This document shows positions 28,538 through 37,994 of a DNA stretch of 64,000 nucleotides, piece after piece. Origin of the DNA: Caldithrix sp. (GTDB lineage: Bacteria > Zhuqueibacterota > Zhuqueibacteria > Thermofontimicrobiales > Sulfurfontimicrobiaceae); contig DYKB01000017.1 in the NCBI GenBank assembly GCA_020722815.1, positions 39,828 through 103,827 of the forward strand. Reading direction: 5' to 3'. Every line of letters begins with the position of its first letter. The stretch's first letter is position 1. A program made the translations under genes and the position numbers. Under the pieces are notes generated by a model that saw only the letters and a list, made by a program, of their open reading frames with translations, did no database searches and was not told the origin of the DNA.

Positions 28538-31318
28538 ATGGATACAAAATTATCGCATTTCCCGCTCTTTTTTTTAGTTCTGTTCATTTTTATCGCTACT
28601 CCAACCATTGCTGACGATCAAATTTGTCTGGATTGTCACACTGATCCGACTTTGACCACAGAACGCAATGGGAAAGTCATTCAGCTTTTCATCAAGGCGA
28701 AAGATTTTTCAAATTCAGTCCATGGCAAAATCGGCTGTATTGCCTGCCACGAGGATGTGGATGAAAATAATTTACCCCATGAACCTGTTTTAAAAAAAGT
28801 ATCCTGTCAAAAATGTCATGAAAATGAATCCAAACAACACGCTGAAAGCCTTCATGGACAGGCTTTTAAACGGGGTGATCCGTATGCGCCAACCTGTATT
28901 ACCTGCCATGGATCGCACTATATTACCCCATCATCGGATCCGAAATCACCAACGTATGTGATGAATATTCCGCTCATGTGTGGTCGCTGTCATAAAGAAG
29001 GATCGCCGATGGTGAAAGTCCATAATATCCCGGAAAAAGATATCATCCAAAACTATTCAATGTCGATTCATGGAGAAGGTCTTTTCAAACGGGGATTAAC
29101 GGTGACAGCCGTGTGTACAAACTGTCATACGGCACACCATATTTTACCGCATACCGACTCCCGATCATCGATCAATCGTAATAATATTGCCGGTACGTGT
29201 ATGAAATGCCATACACAAATTGCACAAGTTCATCAAAAAGTCATTCGGGGCGAATTATGGAAGAAAAGTCCCAATTTAATTCCCGCCTGTGTCGAATGTC
29301 ATTCGCCACATAAAATTCGCCGAATTTTTTATTCAGACACGATGAGTGATGAATATTGTATGAATTGCCATAAAGATCGGAATCTCGTTCAGCAACATGA
29401 AGGCAAAACGAAGTCACTTTTTGTTGATATCGAAAGCCTGAGAAATTCTGCCCACGGGCAGATTCAGTGCATCAAATGCCATGCAAACATGAATCAGAGC
29501 CAAAAACCTGTCTGCAAAGACTCAGGACCCGTTGATTGTTCGATGTGCCACGCTGAGGAGGTTTTAAACTACCAAAACAGCATCCATGGCACACTGTTCG
29601 CCCAAAATGATCCCAATGCGCCGTCATGTAAGGATTGTCATGGGACGCACGAAACGCTGCCCCGATCAGACCTCAATTCACCGACTTTTACCCGAAATAT
29701 ACCTCAGCTTTGTGCCCAATGCCATCGGGAAGGTGAAAAAGCGGCGGTCAGATATACCGGTCAAGATACGGATATTATTAAACATTATAGTATGAGTATT
29801 CACGGGAAAGGGCTCACCGAGAGTGGTTTAATGGTGACTGCTGTTTGTACCAGTTGCCATACGGCGCATTCAGAACTGCCGGCATCAAATATCCAATCGA
29901 GTGTCCATCCACAAAATATTGGAAAAACCTGTGCCCAGTGTCACCTGGGGGTTTACGAAGAGTTCAAATCTTCGATACATAGTCCGGAAATTACCAAAAC
30001 CGATAAAAAATTGCCAACCTGCCATGATTGTCATAATGCCCATGAAGTTGATCGAATCGATAAAGACTCCTTCAGGCAACAAATTTTGGCCGAATGTGGC
30101 ACTTGCCATGAGGAAGTGACCTCCACTTACTTTGATACCTATCATGGAAAAGTTTCACTGTTAGGCTCTGGTAAAACCGCCAAATGTTCTGATTGTCATG
30201 GAGCGCATGATATTTTGCCACCGGAATATCCACAATCACATCTGAGCCAGCAAAACGTTGTGGCGACCTGTAAAAAATGTCATCCAAATTCCAATCGCCA
30301 GTTTACGGGTTATCTTAGTCATGCAACCCATCATAATAAAACAAAATATCCATTCCTCTTCTATACTTTTTGGGCGATGACCGTTTTATTAGTCTCAACC
30401 TTTACGATTTTTGGTATCCACACCCTGCTCTGGCTTCCCCGGTCATTTATCCAGCGCTTAAAATTACATAAAAAGCTACGCAGCGAATCAAAAAGCTACT
30501 ATGTTCGATTTGATCGCATCTGGCGGATACTTCATTTGATTGTCATCGTCAGCTTTTTTGCCCTGGCCTTGACGGGAATGATACTCAAATTTGCCGGAAC
30601 CGGCTGGGCGGTATTTTTTGCCAATTTAATGGGCGGCTTTGAAAACGCTGGCCTGATTCATCGAACTGGTGCGATTTTGACATTTATCTATTTTGGCGTC
30701 CATTTTGTGTATGTTTATAAAAATTGGAAACTAACCAATAAAACATTACGACAGTTTATATTTGATAAAGAAACCGGTATGGCGCCCACCTGGAATGATC
30801 TGAAAGAATTTTTCCAGACGATTCGCTGGTTCTTTACCGGGAAAAATCAGCCCAACTACGGCCGCTGGACCTATTGGGAAAAGTTCGACTACCTCGCGGT
30901 CTTCTGGGGCGTGGCGATGATTGGTTTCACCGGCCTCATTCTCTGGTTCCCGGAATTTTTTACCAGATTTTTACCGGGCTATTTCATTAATATTGCCACC
31001 ATCATTCACAGCGACGAAGCGCTCTTGGCAACGGGTTTCATTTTTACGTTCCATTTCTTCAATACCCATTTTCGGCCAGAAAAATTCCCAATGGATCCGG
31101 TTATTTTTACGGGAAAAGTACCTTTAGAAGAATTCAAAATCGATCGTCCACGCGAATATAACATGGTGAAAGAAGATGGTACGCTTCGGAAGAAATTAGC
31201 TGAAGGTCCGGAGAAATGGTTCAGCCGCCTGTCCTATATCTTTGGCCTTAGCTGCCTGATTTTCGGGTATCTGCTTATTGGCATGATTATCTGGGCGATG
31301 CTTTTCCAATATAAATAG
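28538..31318 (+). CDS. 19-haem cytochrome c fused to a b-type cytochrome membrane domain
   Basis: A 926-residue protein. After a signal peptide it carries 19 CXXCH motifs up to about residue 590. The C-terminal ~330 residues hold several membrane helices with paired histidines (ILHLIVIVSFFALALTGM, LIHRTGAILTFIYFGVHFVY, FIFTFHFFNTHF), typical of cytochrome b561/formate-dehydrogenase-gamma-like quinone-reacting subunits. The haem region is an internal duplication: the segment around SVHGKIGCIACH to MNCHKD is repeated as SAHGQIQCIKCH to GTCHEE with matched YSMSIHGxGL segments. The protein would move electrons between the quinone pool and periplasmic or extracellular partners. The direction is unknown. 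Confidence 0.9.
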   Translation: MDTKLSHFPLFFLVLFIFIATPTIADDQICLDCHTDPTLTTERNGKVIQLFIKAKDFSNSVHGKIGCIACHEDVDENNLPHEPVLKKVSCQKCHENESKQHAESLHGQAFKRGDPYAPTCITCHGSHYITPSSDPKSPTYVMNIPLMCGRCHKEGSPMVKVHNIPEKDIIQNYSMSIHGEGLFKRGLTVTAVCTNCHTAHHILPHTDSRSSINRNNIAGTCMKCHTQIAQVHQKVIRGELWKKSPNLIPACVECHSPHKIRRIFYSDTMSDEYCMNCHKDRNLVQQHEGKTKSLFVDIESLRNSAHGQIQCIKCHANMNQSQKPVCKDSGPVDCSMCHAEEVLNYQNSIHGTLFAQNDPNAPSCKDCHGTHETLPRSDLNSPTFTRNIPQLCAQCHREGEKAAVRYTGQDTDIIKHYSMSIHGKGLTESGLMVTAVCTSCHTAHSELPASNIQSSVHPQNIGKTCAQCHLGVYEEFKSSIHSPEITKTDKKLPTCHDCHNAHEVDRIDKDSFRQQILAECGTCHEEVTSTYFDTYHGKVSLLGSGKTAKCSDCHGAHDILPPEYPQSHLSQQNVVATCKKCHPNSNRQFTGYLSHATHHNKTKYPFLFYTFWAMTVLLVSTFTIFGIHTLLWLPRSFIQRLKLHKKLRSESKSYYVRFDRIWRILHLIVIVSFFALALTGMILKFAGTGWAVFFANLMGGFENAGLIHRTGAILTFIYFGVHFVYVYKNWKLTNKTLRQFIFDKETGMAPTWNDLKEFFQTIRWFFTGKNQPNYGRWTYWEKFDYLAVFWGVAMIGFTGLILWFPEFFTRFLPGYFINIATIIHSDEALLATGFIFTFHFFNTHFRPEKFPMDPVIFTGKVPLEEFKIDRPREYNMVKEDGTLRKKLAEGPEKWFSRLSYIFGLSCLIFGYLLIGMIIWAMLFQYK

Positions 31319-31707
31319 GCTGTCGTGATTTCGCTGTTTGGTTATTAATCAAAATAATAATTTTCCTGTAAATATATTGATCCTGATTGAAAAAGATTAC
31401 GACCTGTCATTCTGAACGAAACAAATAATGCCGTAATCCCTTGAAAAATATAGATTTTTCACGCTGATTCGCTCCGTTCAGAATGACAGTGAACACCTTT
31501 CGAGAGTCGGCCATGTCATTATTGCTTTTGCGGCGGTAGTCTTTTCAGTTCATAGAAAACACCCCTCACCTGCGAAGAATCCCTTCTCGCCGGGTAAGAA
31601 TCCAGGGGAGGGGCTCTGGTGCGATTTAAAATGGTTTCAAATTCTTTGCTTTCCTGCAAACAATCCACAATATCAGCCACCGGAGTAATTTCATTAATGG
31701 TCAGGAA
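31319..31707. other. Spacer with palindromic element
   Basis: Between the cytochrome and rlmD genes. It contains a 15-bp inverted repeat, CTGTCATTCTGAACG (31404-31418) with CGTTCAGAATGACAG (31475-31489), bounding an 86-bp element of MITE-like form, and a C-rich/G-rich repeat near 31560-31618. No gene is supported. Confidence 0.6.
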
Positions 31708-33153
31708 ATGTCAATTCAAAATAAAAAATCTCCTCCCGTAGTTTCAAAAGGGCAGGATATCGAAATCCGCGTCGAAGGATTAGCTTTTGGCGGTAATGGT
31801 TTTGCGAAAATCAATAATTTTATGGTCTTTATCGAACGCGGATTGCCGGGACAACTTGTCCAGGCGTATATTTATAAAAAAAAGAGCAATTATGCAGAAG
31901 CATATATAAAAGCCGTCATTGAGGAGTCCCCTTTTTACGTCCCGCCGCAATGCCCGCATTTTGGACTGCAAGGATGCGGTGGTTGTATCTGGCAAAATCT
32001 GAATTATACTGAACAATTAAAATATAAAGAAGCGCAAGTTCGTGAATGTATTCAGCGTATCGGCGGATTTCGGGATTTTTCCGTTGAACCAATTATCGGC
32101 AGTGAATCCATCTATTTTTATCGGAATAAAATGGAATTTTCATTCGGCGACCGGCCATGGCACCTGGAAAAAGTAGAAAATTCCGAAAACCAACCCGAAA
32201 TGGTGCTGGGATTACATGTGCCAGGGCGATTTGACCGCATCATGGAAATTACCTCGTGTCAGTTGTTATCTCCATTAAGTAATGAAATTTTGGGATTTGT
32301 TCGCCAGTTCGCCGAATCCAGCGGGATAAAAGTCTGGCACAATCGTGAACATACAGGCTTCTGGCGGCATGTGGTGTTTCGGGAAGCGAAAAACAGCGGC
32401 CAATTGATGGTCAATCTGGTCACTTCAGGGGAAAGTGAATCTCTTCCAGTTGTAAAAAATCTGGCGCAGCAATTATTGACTAAATTTCCTCAAATTACGA
32501 CGCTTGTTCATAATATCAATCGAAAAATATCACAGGTAGCCACCGGGGATGAAGAAATCGTGTTAGCGGGGCCTGGTAAAATTATTGAGGAATTGGGCAA
32601 ATTTCGATTTTCAATTTCTGCCAACTCTTTTTTTCAAACCAATACCCGGCAGGCACGGATTTTATATGATAAAGTGATTGAATTTGCTGATTTTCAAGGC
32701 CACGAAACCGTCTACGATCTCTACTGCGGCACCGGAACCATCGGCATCTATCTTTCACCTTTTGTGAAGCGGGTGATCGGATTTGAAATTGTCCCGGATG
32801 CAATCAGAGATGCCAGATTGAATTGTGAATTGAATCAGGTGCAGAACTGCGAATTTTTCGAGGGCGATTTAAAAGATTTATTGATTCAAAATTCCCAGGC
32901 CAAAACCGCTTTGCCCGCGCCCGATACGCTGGTCATTGATCCCCCGCGCGCGGGGATGCATGAAAAGGTGGTTAATGAAATTATCAAGCTGGCGCCGCAA
33001 AAAATAGTGTATGTCTCCTGTAATCCATCAACGCTGGCGCGTGATCTGAAATTGTTATGTACAACTGATTATCGATTAATAAAAGTACAGCCAATTGATT
33101 TATTCCCCCATACGCCGCATTGTGAAGCGGTGGCTTTGCTGAACCATCAATAA
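31708..33153 (+). CDS. 23S rRNA m5U methyltransferase, TrmA/RlmD family
   Basis: A 481-residue SAM-dependent RNA methyltransferase. An N-terminal TRAM domain (GQDIEIRVEGLAFGGNGFAKI) is followed by an iron-sulfur cysteine set (C-x5-6-CGGC in CPHFGLQGCGGC). The C-terminal Rossmann domain has DLYCGTGTIGIYL, DPPRAGMHEKV and the catalytic cysteine in YVSCNPSTLARDL. The family forms m5U at U1939 or U747 of 23S rRNA, or U54 of tRNA; which one cannot be told here. A short AGGAA precedes the ATG. Confidence 0.92.
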   Translation: MSIQNKKSPPVVSKGQDIEIRVEGLAFGGNGFAKINNFMVFIERGLPGQLVQAYIYKKKSNYAEAYIKAVIEESPFYVPPQCPHFGLQGCGGCIWQNLNYTEQLKYKEAQVRECIQRIGGFRDFSVEPIIGSESIYFYRNKMEFSFGDRPWHLEKVENSENQPEMVLGLHVPGRFDRIMEITSCQLLSPLSNEILGFVRQFAESSGIKVWHNREHTGFWRHVVFREAKNSGQLMVNLVTSGESESLPVVKNLAQQLLTKFPQITTLVHNINRKISQVATGDEEIVLAGPGKIIEELGKFRFSISANSFFQTNTRQARILYDKVIEFADFQGHETVYDLYCGTGTIGIYLSPFVKRVIGFEIVPDAIRDARLNCELNQVQNCEFFEGDLKDLLIQNSQAKTALPAPDTLVIDPPRAGMHEKVVNEIIKLAPQKIVYVSCNPSTLARDLKLLCTTDYRLIKVQPIDLFPHTPHCEAVALLNHQ

Positions 33154-33238
33154 GATTTAATTTAAATTTTATACAAGCTCAGGAAAAAGCGCAACACTCC
33201 ATGGCAAAAAAATGAATTCTAAGCTTGTCGAAGGATAT

Positions 33239-33514
33239 TTAATCATCACCCAAGGCTTCGTTTATTTCATCCATTGTTGGCTCAGAGCCTGGCCGGGTCT
33301 GGTTCAAAAAGCGACCGAATTCAGCAATTAGCAATTCGGGATCTTTCACGCTTAATCGTCTCTCCATCCACTCGATAGTCTCATCTTGCGAGACCGCTAC
33401 CTGTAGCCAATGATTGACGAGTGTGTTAAAAGACAGATTTTTCTTCCTGGCCAACTGCATGACTTTCTGTTTGAGATCATCGGGTATGCGCAATGAGAGC
33501 GTACTCATGGTCAA
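33239..33514 (-). CDS. Ribbon-helix-helix type antitoxin
   Basis: 91 residues. The first ~45 form a CopG/Arc-like DNA-binding unit (STLSLRIPDDLKQKVMQLARKKNLSFNTLVNHWL), and the rest is acidic and probably toxin-binding. It follows the PIN-domain gene after 6 bp, the order in which PIN family proteins of the COG1569-like group are often paired. It probably autoregulates through the palindrome at the shared promoter (34011-34030). Confidence 0.82.
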   Translation of the reverse strand: MTMSTLSLRIPDDLKQKVMQLARKKNLSFNTLVNHWLQVAVSQDETIEWMERRLSVKDPELLIAEFGRFLNQTRPGSEPTMDEINEALGDD

Positions 33515-33520
33515 TTTTCC

Positions 33521-33997
33521 TTATAAATAAAGATCACAATATTGTTGTGGTGTCATGATAATCAACTCGGGAAATTTCAGCTCTCCCATTTTAAAATCCA
33601 CGATATTTTTGGTGATGATAATAGCGCCAGTAGCGACTGCTGATTCTAATACAAAATTATCACCCATATCCGGTAAATTCGGCCGCCATAAATAATAAAC
33701 TTCGGATTTCCTGGCGATTGCCAACAAAGCATCTAATATTGGTTCTATTTCTTCAAGGCTGGCGCCGATAAGTTTAAGTATTTTCTCACGTTTCAGGACA
33801 GACTCATATTCGAGAAATAATTTATAAGTTAATGCCAACGGAATGTTTCCGCATTGGATGTTTTTAAGAATCTTATATGATGGGGATTCCTCACGCCGAC
33901 ATAGTCCTGCGACCAAAACATTTGTATCCAAAACGATTAGCGGTTTTAATTCACTTAATACATATTTTTTTTGTCTTCTGGAAAATCCATCAACCAT
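33521..33997 (-). CDS. PIN-domain toxin (ribonuclease)
   Basis: 158 residues. The PIN active-site acidic residues are recognisable as D in IVLDTNVLVAGL, E in LFLEYESVL, and the pair D/E in LPDMGDNFVLESAVATGA. The last strand ITKNIVDF is typical. PIN toxins cleave RNA with Mg2+ or Mn2+. The gene is first in a two-gene operon with the antitoxin. GGAG lies 6 nt before the ATG and transcription would start only ~18 nt upstream. Confidence 0.85.
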   Translation of the reverse strand: MVDGFSRRQKKYVLSELKPLIVLDTNVLVAGLCRREESPSYKILKNIQCGNIPLALTYKLFLEYESVLKREKILKLIGASLEEIEPILDALLAIARKSEVYYLWRPNLPDMGDNFVLESAVATGAIIITKNIVDFKMGELKFPELIIMTPQQYCDLYL

Positions 33998-34010
33998 ATT
34001 TTCTCCAAAA

Positions 34011-34050
34011 TGGTACTATATATGATACCAATATTTTTATTAAAAGTCAA
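34011..34050 (-). promoter_or_regulatory. Toxin-antitoxin promoter with overlapping operator palindrome
   Basis: On the minus strand TTGACT (34050-34045) and TATCAT (34027-34022) are separated by 17 bp. A near-palindrome with TGGTA/TACCA arms (34011-34030) covers the -10 element. A repressor bound there would block transcription, as expected for RHH antitoxin autoregulation. Confidence 0.55.
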
Positions 34051-34220
34051 TCAAAAATTTTATCCAGCGATGAATTATTCTTCAACAAGTATGATGCCGG
34101 AAGGCAATTAAATTTTGATGATCAATTTACTCAATTGTTAGCGAAAACTGCGTATTCATCAACACTATCATATTGTCATGTTGGATAAATGAGTAAAGAT
34201 TTCGTTCACTTTATCCCACC

Positions 34221-35174
34221 TCACACCCTCTCTTTATCCGAAATCAAAATCACCACCGTTACTCCGATTAAAATCACAATCCCGCCAATCATTGTCATCA
34301 AACCGACCCGTTCATTCAAAACCAGAAATCCGAGAATGGAAGCACCGATGGGCTCACCTAAAATGAGAACCGAGACAGTTGTGGCCGAGAAATATTTTAG
34401 TGCCCAGTTAAAGCTGGTATGGCCAATCGCCTGTGGAACCAGGGCTATTGCGGCCAGCAGGAGATAGGTAATAACCTGATAACCGAACAGGGCTTTCCCC
34501 TGAATCAACGTGAGGATGAACAATAAAATCGCGGCAATTGAATAAACAGGGGTCACGTATTGAAGCGTACTCATTTCCGAACGAAGTTTCCGTCCGGCCA
34601 GCATATATCCGGCGGCTCCCAGGGCACCCAAAACCGCCAGAATATTTCCAATAAACGAATTTTGGTTCGTCGAAAAATCGTTCAGACTGATAATAATCCC
34701 GCCGACAATTGTAATCGCAATTCCAATAAAAATTTTCCAGGAAAAGCGTTCTTTGAGCAGAAAAATACTCCCCAGCGCCACGAAAATCGGCGCACTTTGA
34801 ACCAAAACCACCGAACTGGCAATGGAAGTATATTTCAGGGAAGTGATCCAGGTCGCAAAATGGATGGTCAGAAAAGCACCTGAGATAAGCGCTAACCAGC
34901 GTTGCGCCGACGAAAAGGCCGACCAGATTGGAACCTTTTTTGACCAGCTCAGGATGAGATAAAATAATGAAGCAATCACCAGCCGATACGTCGCAATCAC
35001 CATGGAAGGAACCTGATTTGATGCATCCGGGGGAGCCGGCAAAGCACCAGACACGGTTGGTTGCCGGAGTTCGGGATTCTGACATATTCGGATCAGCACC
35101 GAAGCCGACGAAATAGCCAGAATACCAATGATGATAACCAGCGTGACCCGCATGCGGGGGACAGAATTTTCCAT
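34221..35174 (-). CDS. EamA-family (drug/metabolite transporter) permease
   Basis: A 317-residue membrane protein with about ten hydrophobic helices arranged as two EamA repeats; the second repeat starts near FIGNILAVLGALGAAGYMLAGRKL. ASSVVLVQSAPIFVALGSIFLLKERFSWK at the end of repeat one and STTTVSVLILGEPIGASILGFLVLNE-like text at the end of repeat two show the conserved proline and glutamate positions. A short loop insertion (residues 35-50) separates the first two helices. Substrate unknown. It lies 9 bp after hemW and shares its transcript. Confidence 0.87.
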   Translation of the reverse strand: MENSVPRMRVTLVIIIGILAISSASVLIRICQNPELRQPTVSGALPAPPDASNQVPSMVIATYRLVIASLFYLILSWSKKVPIWSAFSSAQRWLALISGAFLTIHFATWITSLKYTSIASSVVLVQSAPIFVALGSIFLLKERFSWKIFIGIAITIVGGIIISLNDFSTNQNSFIGNILAVLGALGAAGYMLAGRKLRSEMSTLQYVTPVYSIAAILLFILTLIQGKALFGYQVITYLLLAAIALVPQAIGHTSFNWALKYFSATTVSVLILGEPIGASILGFLVLNERVGLMTMIGGIVILIGVTVVILISDKERV

Positions 35175-35183
35175 TATTATTCC

Positions 35184-36344
35184 TTATACAAATTTTGCAC
35201 AAATTTCGTCATAAACCAGGAACCCGGTTTCCGTTAATTTGATATATTCATTCTCAATAACGAGATATTCCGATTCGATTTTTTGTCCGGTGAAATTATT
35301 AATACCAAGCTGCTTCAATGGAGTTCGATATTCGGTGAAAAAATCACAATTAAAACGCTGATTAAATGCCATAAAATCAAGTCCTTCCCGACGACGTAAT
35401 CCCAAAAATATCCACTCGATTTTTTGCTGTTCAGGTGTCAGGATTTCGGTTCCCTTCCGCGGAAATTGATTTTGCATCAGGGACTCGTGATATCCATTTA
35501 AATTCGCCACATTCCAATAGCGAACCGGCGGATTAAAGGAATGCGCCGAAGCCCCAAGTCCCAGATACGGCTCCTCGCGCCAGTAAATTTGATTATGCTG
35601 CGAGCGAAAGCCGGGGCGGGCATAATTGGAAATTTCGTAATGCTCATAACCATTTTCGCGTAAAAAGTGGATCGTTTCCAGGAACATCTGTCGTTCCAAT
35701 TCCTCCGGAGACGGGATTAATTCGCCTGAAGCAACTTTTTTGGCCAACAATGTTCGCGGTTCAATGGTCAAACCATAGATTGAAAGGTGCTCCGGTCGAA
35801 AAGAAACCGCCAGATTTAAATTTTTACGCCAGTCGGCAAGGCGCTGGCCGGGAATTCCAAAAATAAAATCCAGTCCAAGATTTGTAAAACCGGCAATTCG
35901 GGCCAACTCGATGCTTTCAATCGCTTTGGAAACTGAATGAATCCGATTTAAAATTCGAAGTTCGTTCTTATCAAAAGACTGAATGCCCAGATTCAACCGA
36001 TTGATACCGATTTGATAAAAGTTGTGCAATTTTTCAGCATTGACGGTTTCCGGATTTACTTCCAGTGTGATTTCAGCATTGGATTCTATTTGAAAATTTT
36101 TTATAATTAATTGAATAATTTCAAATAATTGGACCGGATCGAGAATTGAAGGTGTCCCCCCGCCAAAATAAATGGTTTGAAATTTTAATTCCCGCCATTC
36201 TGATTCATCCTGATAAAGCAAAATCTCTTTTTTTAAATCCAGAAGATAGCGCTGAATTGCGGCATCCGTGGATTTGACTGAATAAAAATCACAATAGCTG
36301 CACTTTTGCAGACAAAACGGGATATGAATATAAATTCCAGGCAT
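35184..36344 (-). CDS. hemW: HemW-like radical SAM protein
   Basis: A 386-residue radical-SAM enzyme with the cluster motif in PFCLQKCSYCDF (C-x3-C-x2-C) preceded by GIYIHIPF, the GGGTPS SAM-binding motif and NRLNLGIQSFD. The C-terminal HemN-like domain contains the winged segment YEISNYARPGFRSQHNQIYW. HemW is a haem chaperone, not a coproporphyrinogen oxidase. The HemN-specific extra cysteine region is absent. Its presence fits a haem-rich physiology with two large cytochromes nearby. Confidence 0.9.
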   Translation of the reverse strand: MPGIYIHIPFCLQKCSYCDFYSVKSTDAAIQRYLLDLKKEILLYQDESEWRELKFQTIYFGGGTPSILDPVQLFEIIQLIIKNFQIESNAEITLEVNPETVNAEKLHNFYQIGINRLNLGIQSFDKNELRILNRIHSVSKAIESIELARIAGFTNLGLDFIFGIPGQRLADWRKNLNLAVSFRPEHLSIYGLTIEPRTLLAKKVASGELIPSPEELERQMFLETIHFLRENGYEHYEISNYARPGFRSQHNQIYWREEPYLGLGASAHSFNPPVRYWNVANLNGYHESLMQNQFPRKGTEILTPEQQKIEWIFLGLRRREGLDFMAFNQRFNCDFFTEYRTPLKQLGINNFTGQKIESEYLVIENEYIKLTETGFLVYDEICAKFV

Positions 36345-36706
36345 TTATCAATCCGCCAATTATTGATTGCAATTCAAATTTAACAAATCTACATTTTTTT
36401 TTGGCTCTAGTCAAGCAGAAATATAATTTTCTGTTTGATTTTGAGATAGAATTGTGTATATTTTTCACTACCGTACACTTTTTAATTATGCAAAACTGCC
36501 CTCACCTTAACCCTCTCCCCCTTCGACAAGCTCAGGTACCGTGGGAGAGGGAATAGCTACGCCCTCTCCCTTTGGGAGAGGGTTGGGGTGAGGGTTTTGA
36601 GCGTGGTTTAAAAATGAATCTTTAAAGTAATGTAAAAAAGTGTACGGTGGAAAATATATATTTTTCAAATTTTTGACAGGCATTTCAAAAACGACGTGAG
36701 GTTAAA
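36345..36706. other. Spacer holding a composite nested palindromic element
   Basis: The gap between divergent hemW and the O-antigen-ligase gene is dominated by a ~200-bp palindromic element described as a separate repeat. No gene is present. Confidence 0.6.
36461..36660. repeat. Composite MITE-like element with nested inverted repeats
   Basis: The outer arms are CCGTACACTTTTT (36471-36483) and AAAAAGTGTACGG (36635-36647), extended on both sides by near-matching A/T sequence. Nested inside is the C-rich/G-rich palindrome running from CCCTCACC (36499) to GGTGAGGG (about 36594), itself containing CCCTCTCCC/GGGAGAGGG units. The form suggests one mobile repeat inserted into another. Confidence 0.7.
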
Positions 36707-37909
36707 GTGGAACAGACCAAAATATTGAATCAGCAATATATAAATAAATTTGACCGTGTCATTCAAATCTTCATTATTCTATTTGTCCTGGGAAGTCCGT
36801 TTTCAATAACTATCACCCAGGTTTCATTGACGATAGCGTTACTGGCATGGGCAACCCGGATGTTTTATCAGCGAAAATTTGATGTACAGTCTACACCACT
36901 GGATTATATTTTTCTCGCTTATCTAATTTTTGAAACAAGTTCGATGATTTTTTCGCCCGAACCGATGAAAGCGTTACAGAACTTCAAACGCATGTTGTTG
37001 ATACCGATTGTTTATCTGATCGCCAGTAACGTGAAAGAAGTAAAATTTGCCAGGAAATTAATTTTAGTTCTCATATCAGTTACTTTTGCGATGAGTTGCT
37101 ATGGTATTTATAAATATCTCTCCGGCGTGGGGGGATTGGAAGGCCGGCTCCGGCTCTTTCATCACTGGATGACCTCCGGCGCGATTTTAATGATCATCGG
37201 GTTGATGACGCTGGCATTTTTATTTACCCGAATTCCCCGCAAGTATCTGATTTATCTGTTGATAGCGATAATTCCCATTTTGCTTTCCCTGATTTTTACC
37301 TTTACCCGTTCTTCCTGGCTGGGATTTGCCGGCGGTATTTTTATCATGGGATTGCTTCGGGCCCGAAAAATAATTATCCCATTGACGGTGCTGGGAATTA
37401 TCGCTGTTTTTCTGGCGCCGGCTGGCATCCAGGATCGGGTGCGCAGTATTGTTGATCCAACGCATGTGAACAATATCGAGCGCCTGAATATGTGGCAATC
37501 GGGAATTGCGATGATTAAAGACCGTCCACTAACAGGTTTTGGCGATATCGATCTGGGGGAAATCTATCAGCAGTATAAATTACCAAATGCGAAAGAAAAT
37601 GTGGGACATCTCCATAACAATTTTGTCCATATCGGCGCGATATTGGGGATACCTGGAATAATTGTTTTATTGTCTTTAATGATTATCGCCTTCATCAAAG
37701 AATTACAAATCTACCTGAAAATTTCAAAAGATGACTGGTTCAAACAGGGTTTGTCATTGGGTTCAATCGCCGTGCTGATTGGATTTAATATTAATGGCTT
37801 ATTCGATTGGAATTTCGGCGATGCGGAGACGGTGATGCTTTTTTGGTTTTCGATGGGGATTTGTTTTGCTTTGCCATTTCTTAATGAGAACGAAAAAGTT
37901 ACTTCATAA
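36707..37909 (+). CDS. O-antigen ligase / Wzy-like polymerase membrane protein
   Basis: A 400-residue integral membrane protein with about eleven hydrophobic segments and a larger periplasmic loop. The Wzy_C/WaaL family signature is present: FTRSSWLGFAGGIF, then ERLNMWQSGIAMIKDRPLTGFG and the conserved histidine in NVGHLHNNFVHIGAILG. These proteins join undecaprenyl-linked glycans to lipid A or polymerise them. It starts with GTG after a GAGG site and is outside the capsule operon, so its glycan substrate is not fixed by context. Confidence 0.87.
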   Translation: MEQTKILNQQYINKFDRVIQIFIILFVLGSPFSITITQVSLTIALLAWATRMFYQRKFDVQSTPLDYIFLAYLIFETSSMIFSPEPMKALQNFKRMLLIPIVYLIASNVKEVKFARKLILVLISVTFAMSCYGIYKYLSGVGGLEGRLRLFHHWMTSGAILMIIGLMTLAFLFTRIPRKYLIYLLIAIIPILLSLIFTFTRSSWLGFAGGIFIMGLLRARKIIIPLTVLGIIAVFLAPAGIQDRVRSIVDPTHVNNIERLNMWQSGIAMIKDRPLTGFGDIDLGEIYQQYKLPNAKENVGHLHNNFVHIGAILGIPGIIVLLSLMIIAFIKELQIYLKISKDDWFKQGLSLGSIAVLIGFNINGLFDWNFGDAETVMLFWFSMGICFALPFLNENEKVTS

Positions 37910-37912
37910 AAT

Positions 37913-37989
37913 AACCGCAGATTTCACAGATGACGCAGATTTAACGAAAATCAGAATCTGTGAAATCTGCGCAATCTGCGGTTGTTTTT
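37913..37989 (+). terminator. Long palindrome / probable terminator between convergent genes
   Basis: AACCGCAGATT (37913-37923) pairs with AATCTGCGGTT (37973-37983), and further inner segments (CACAGAT, CGCAGATT) pair with AATCTG and AAATCTGCG. GTTTTTA follows. It lies between the convergent O-antigen-ligase and FrdA-like genes and is related in sequence to a decayed copy near 45761-45825. Confidence 0.55.
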
Positions 37990-37994
37990 AAAAT

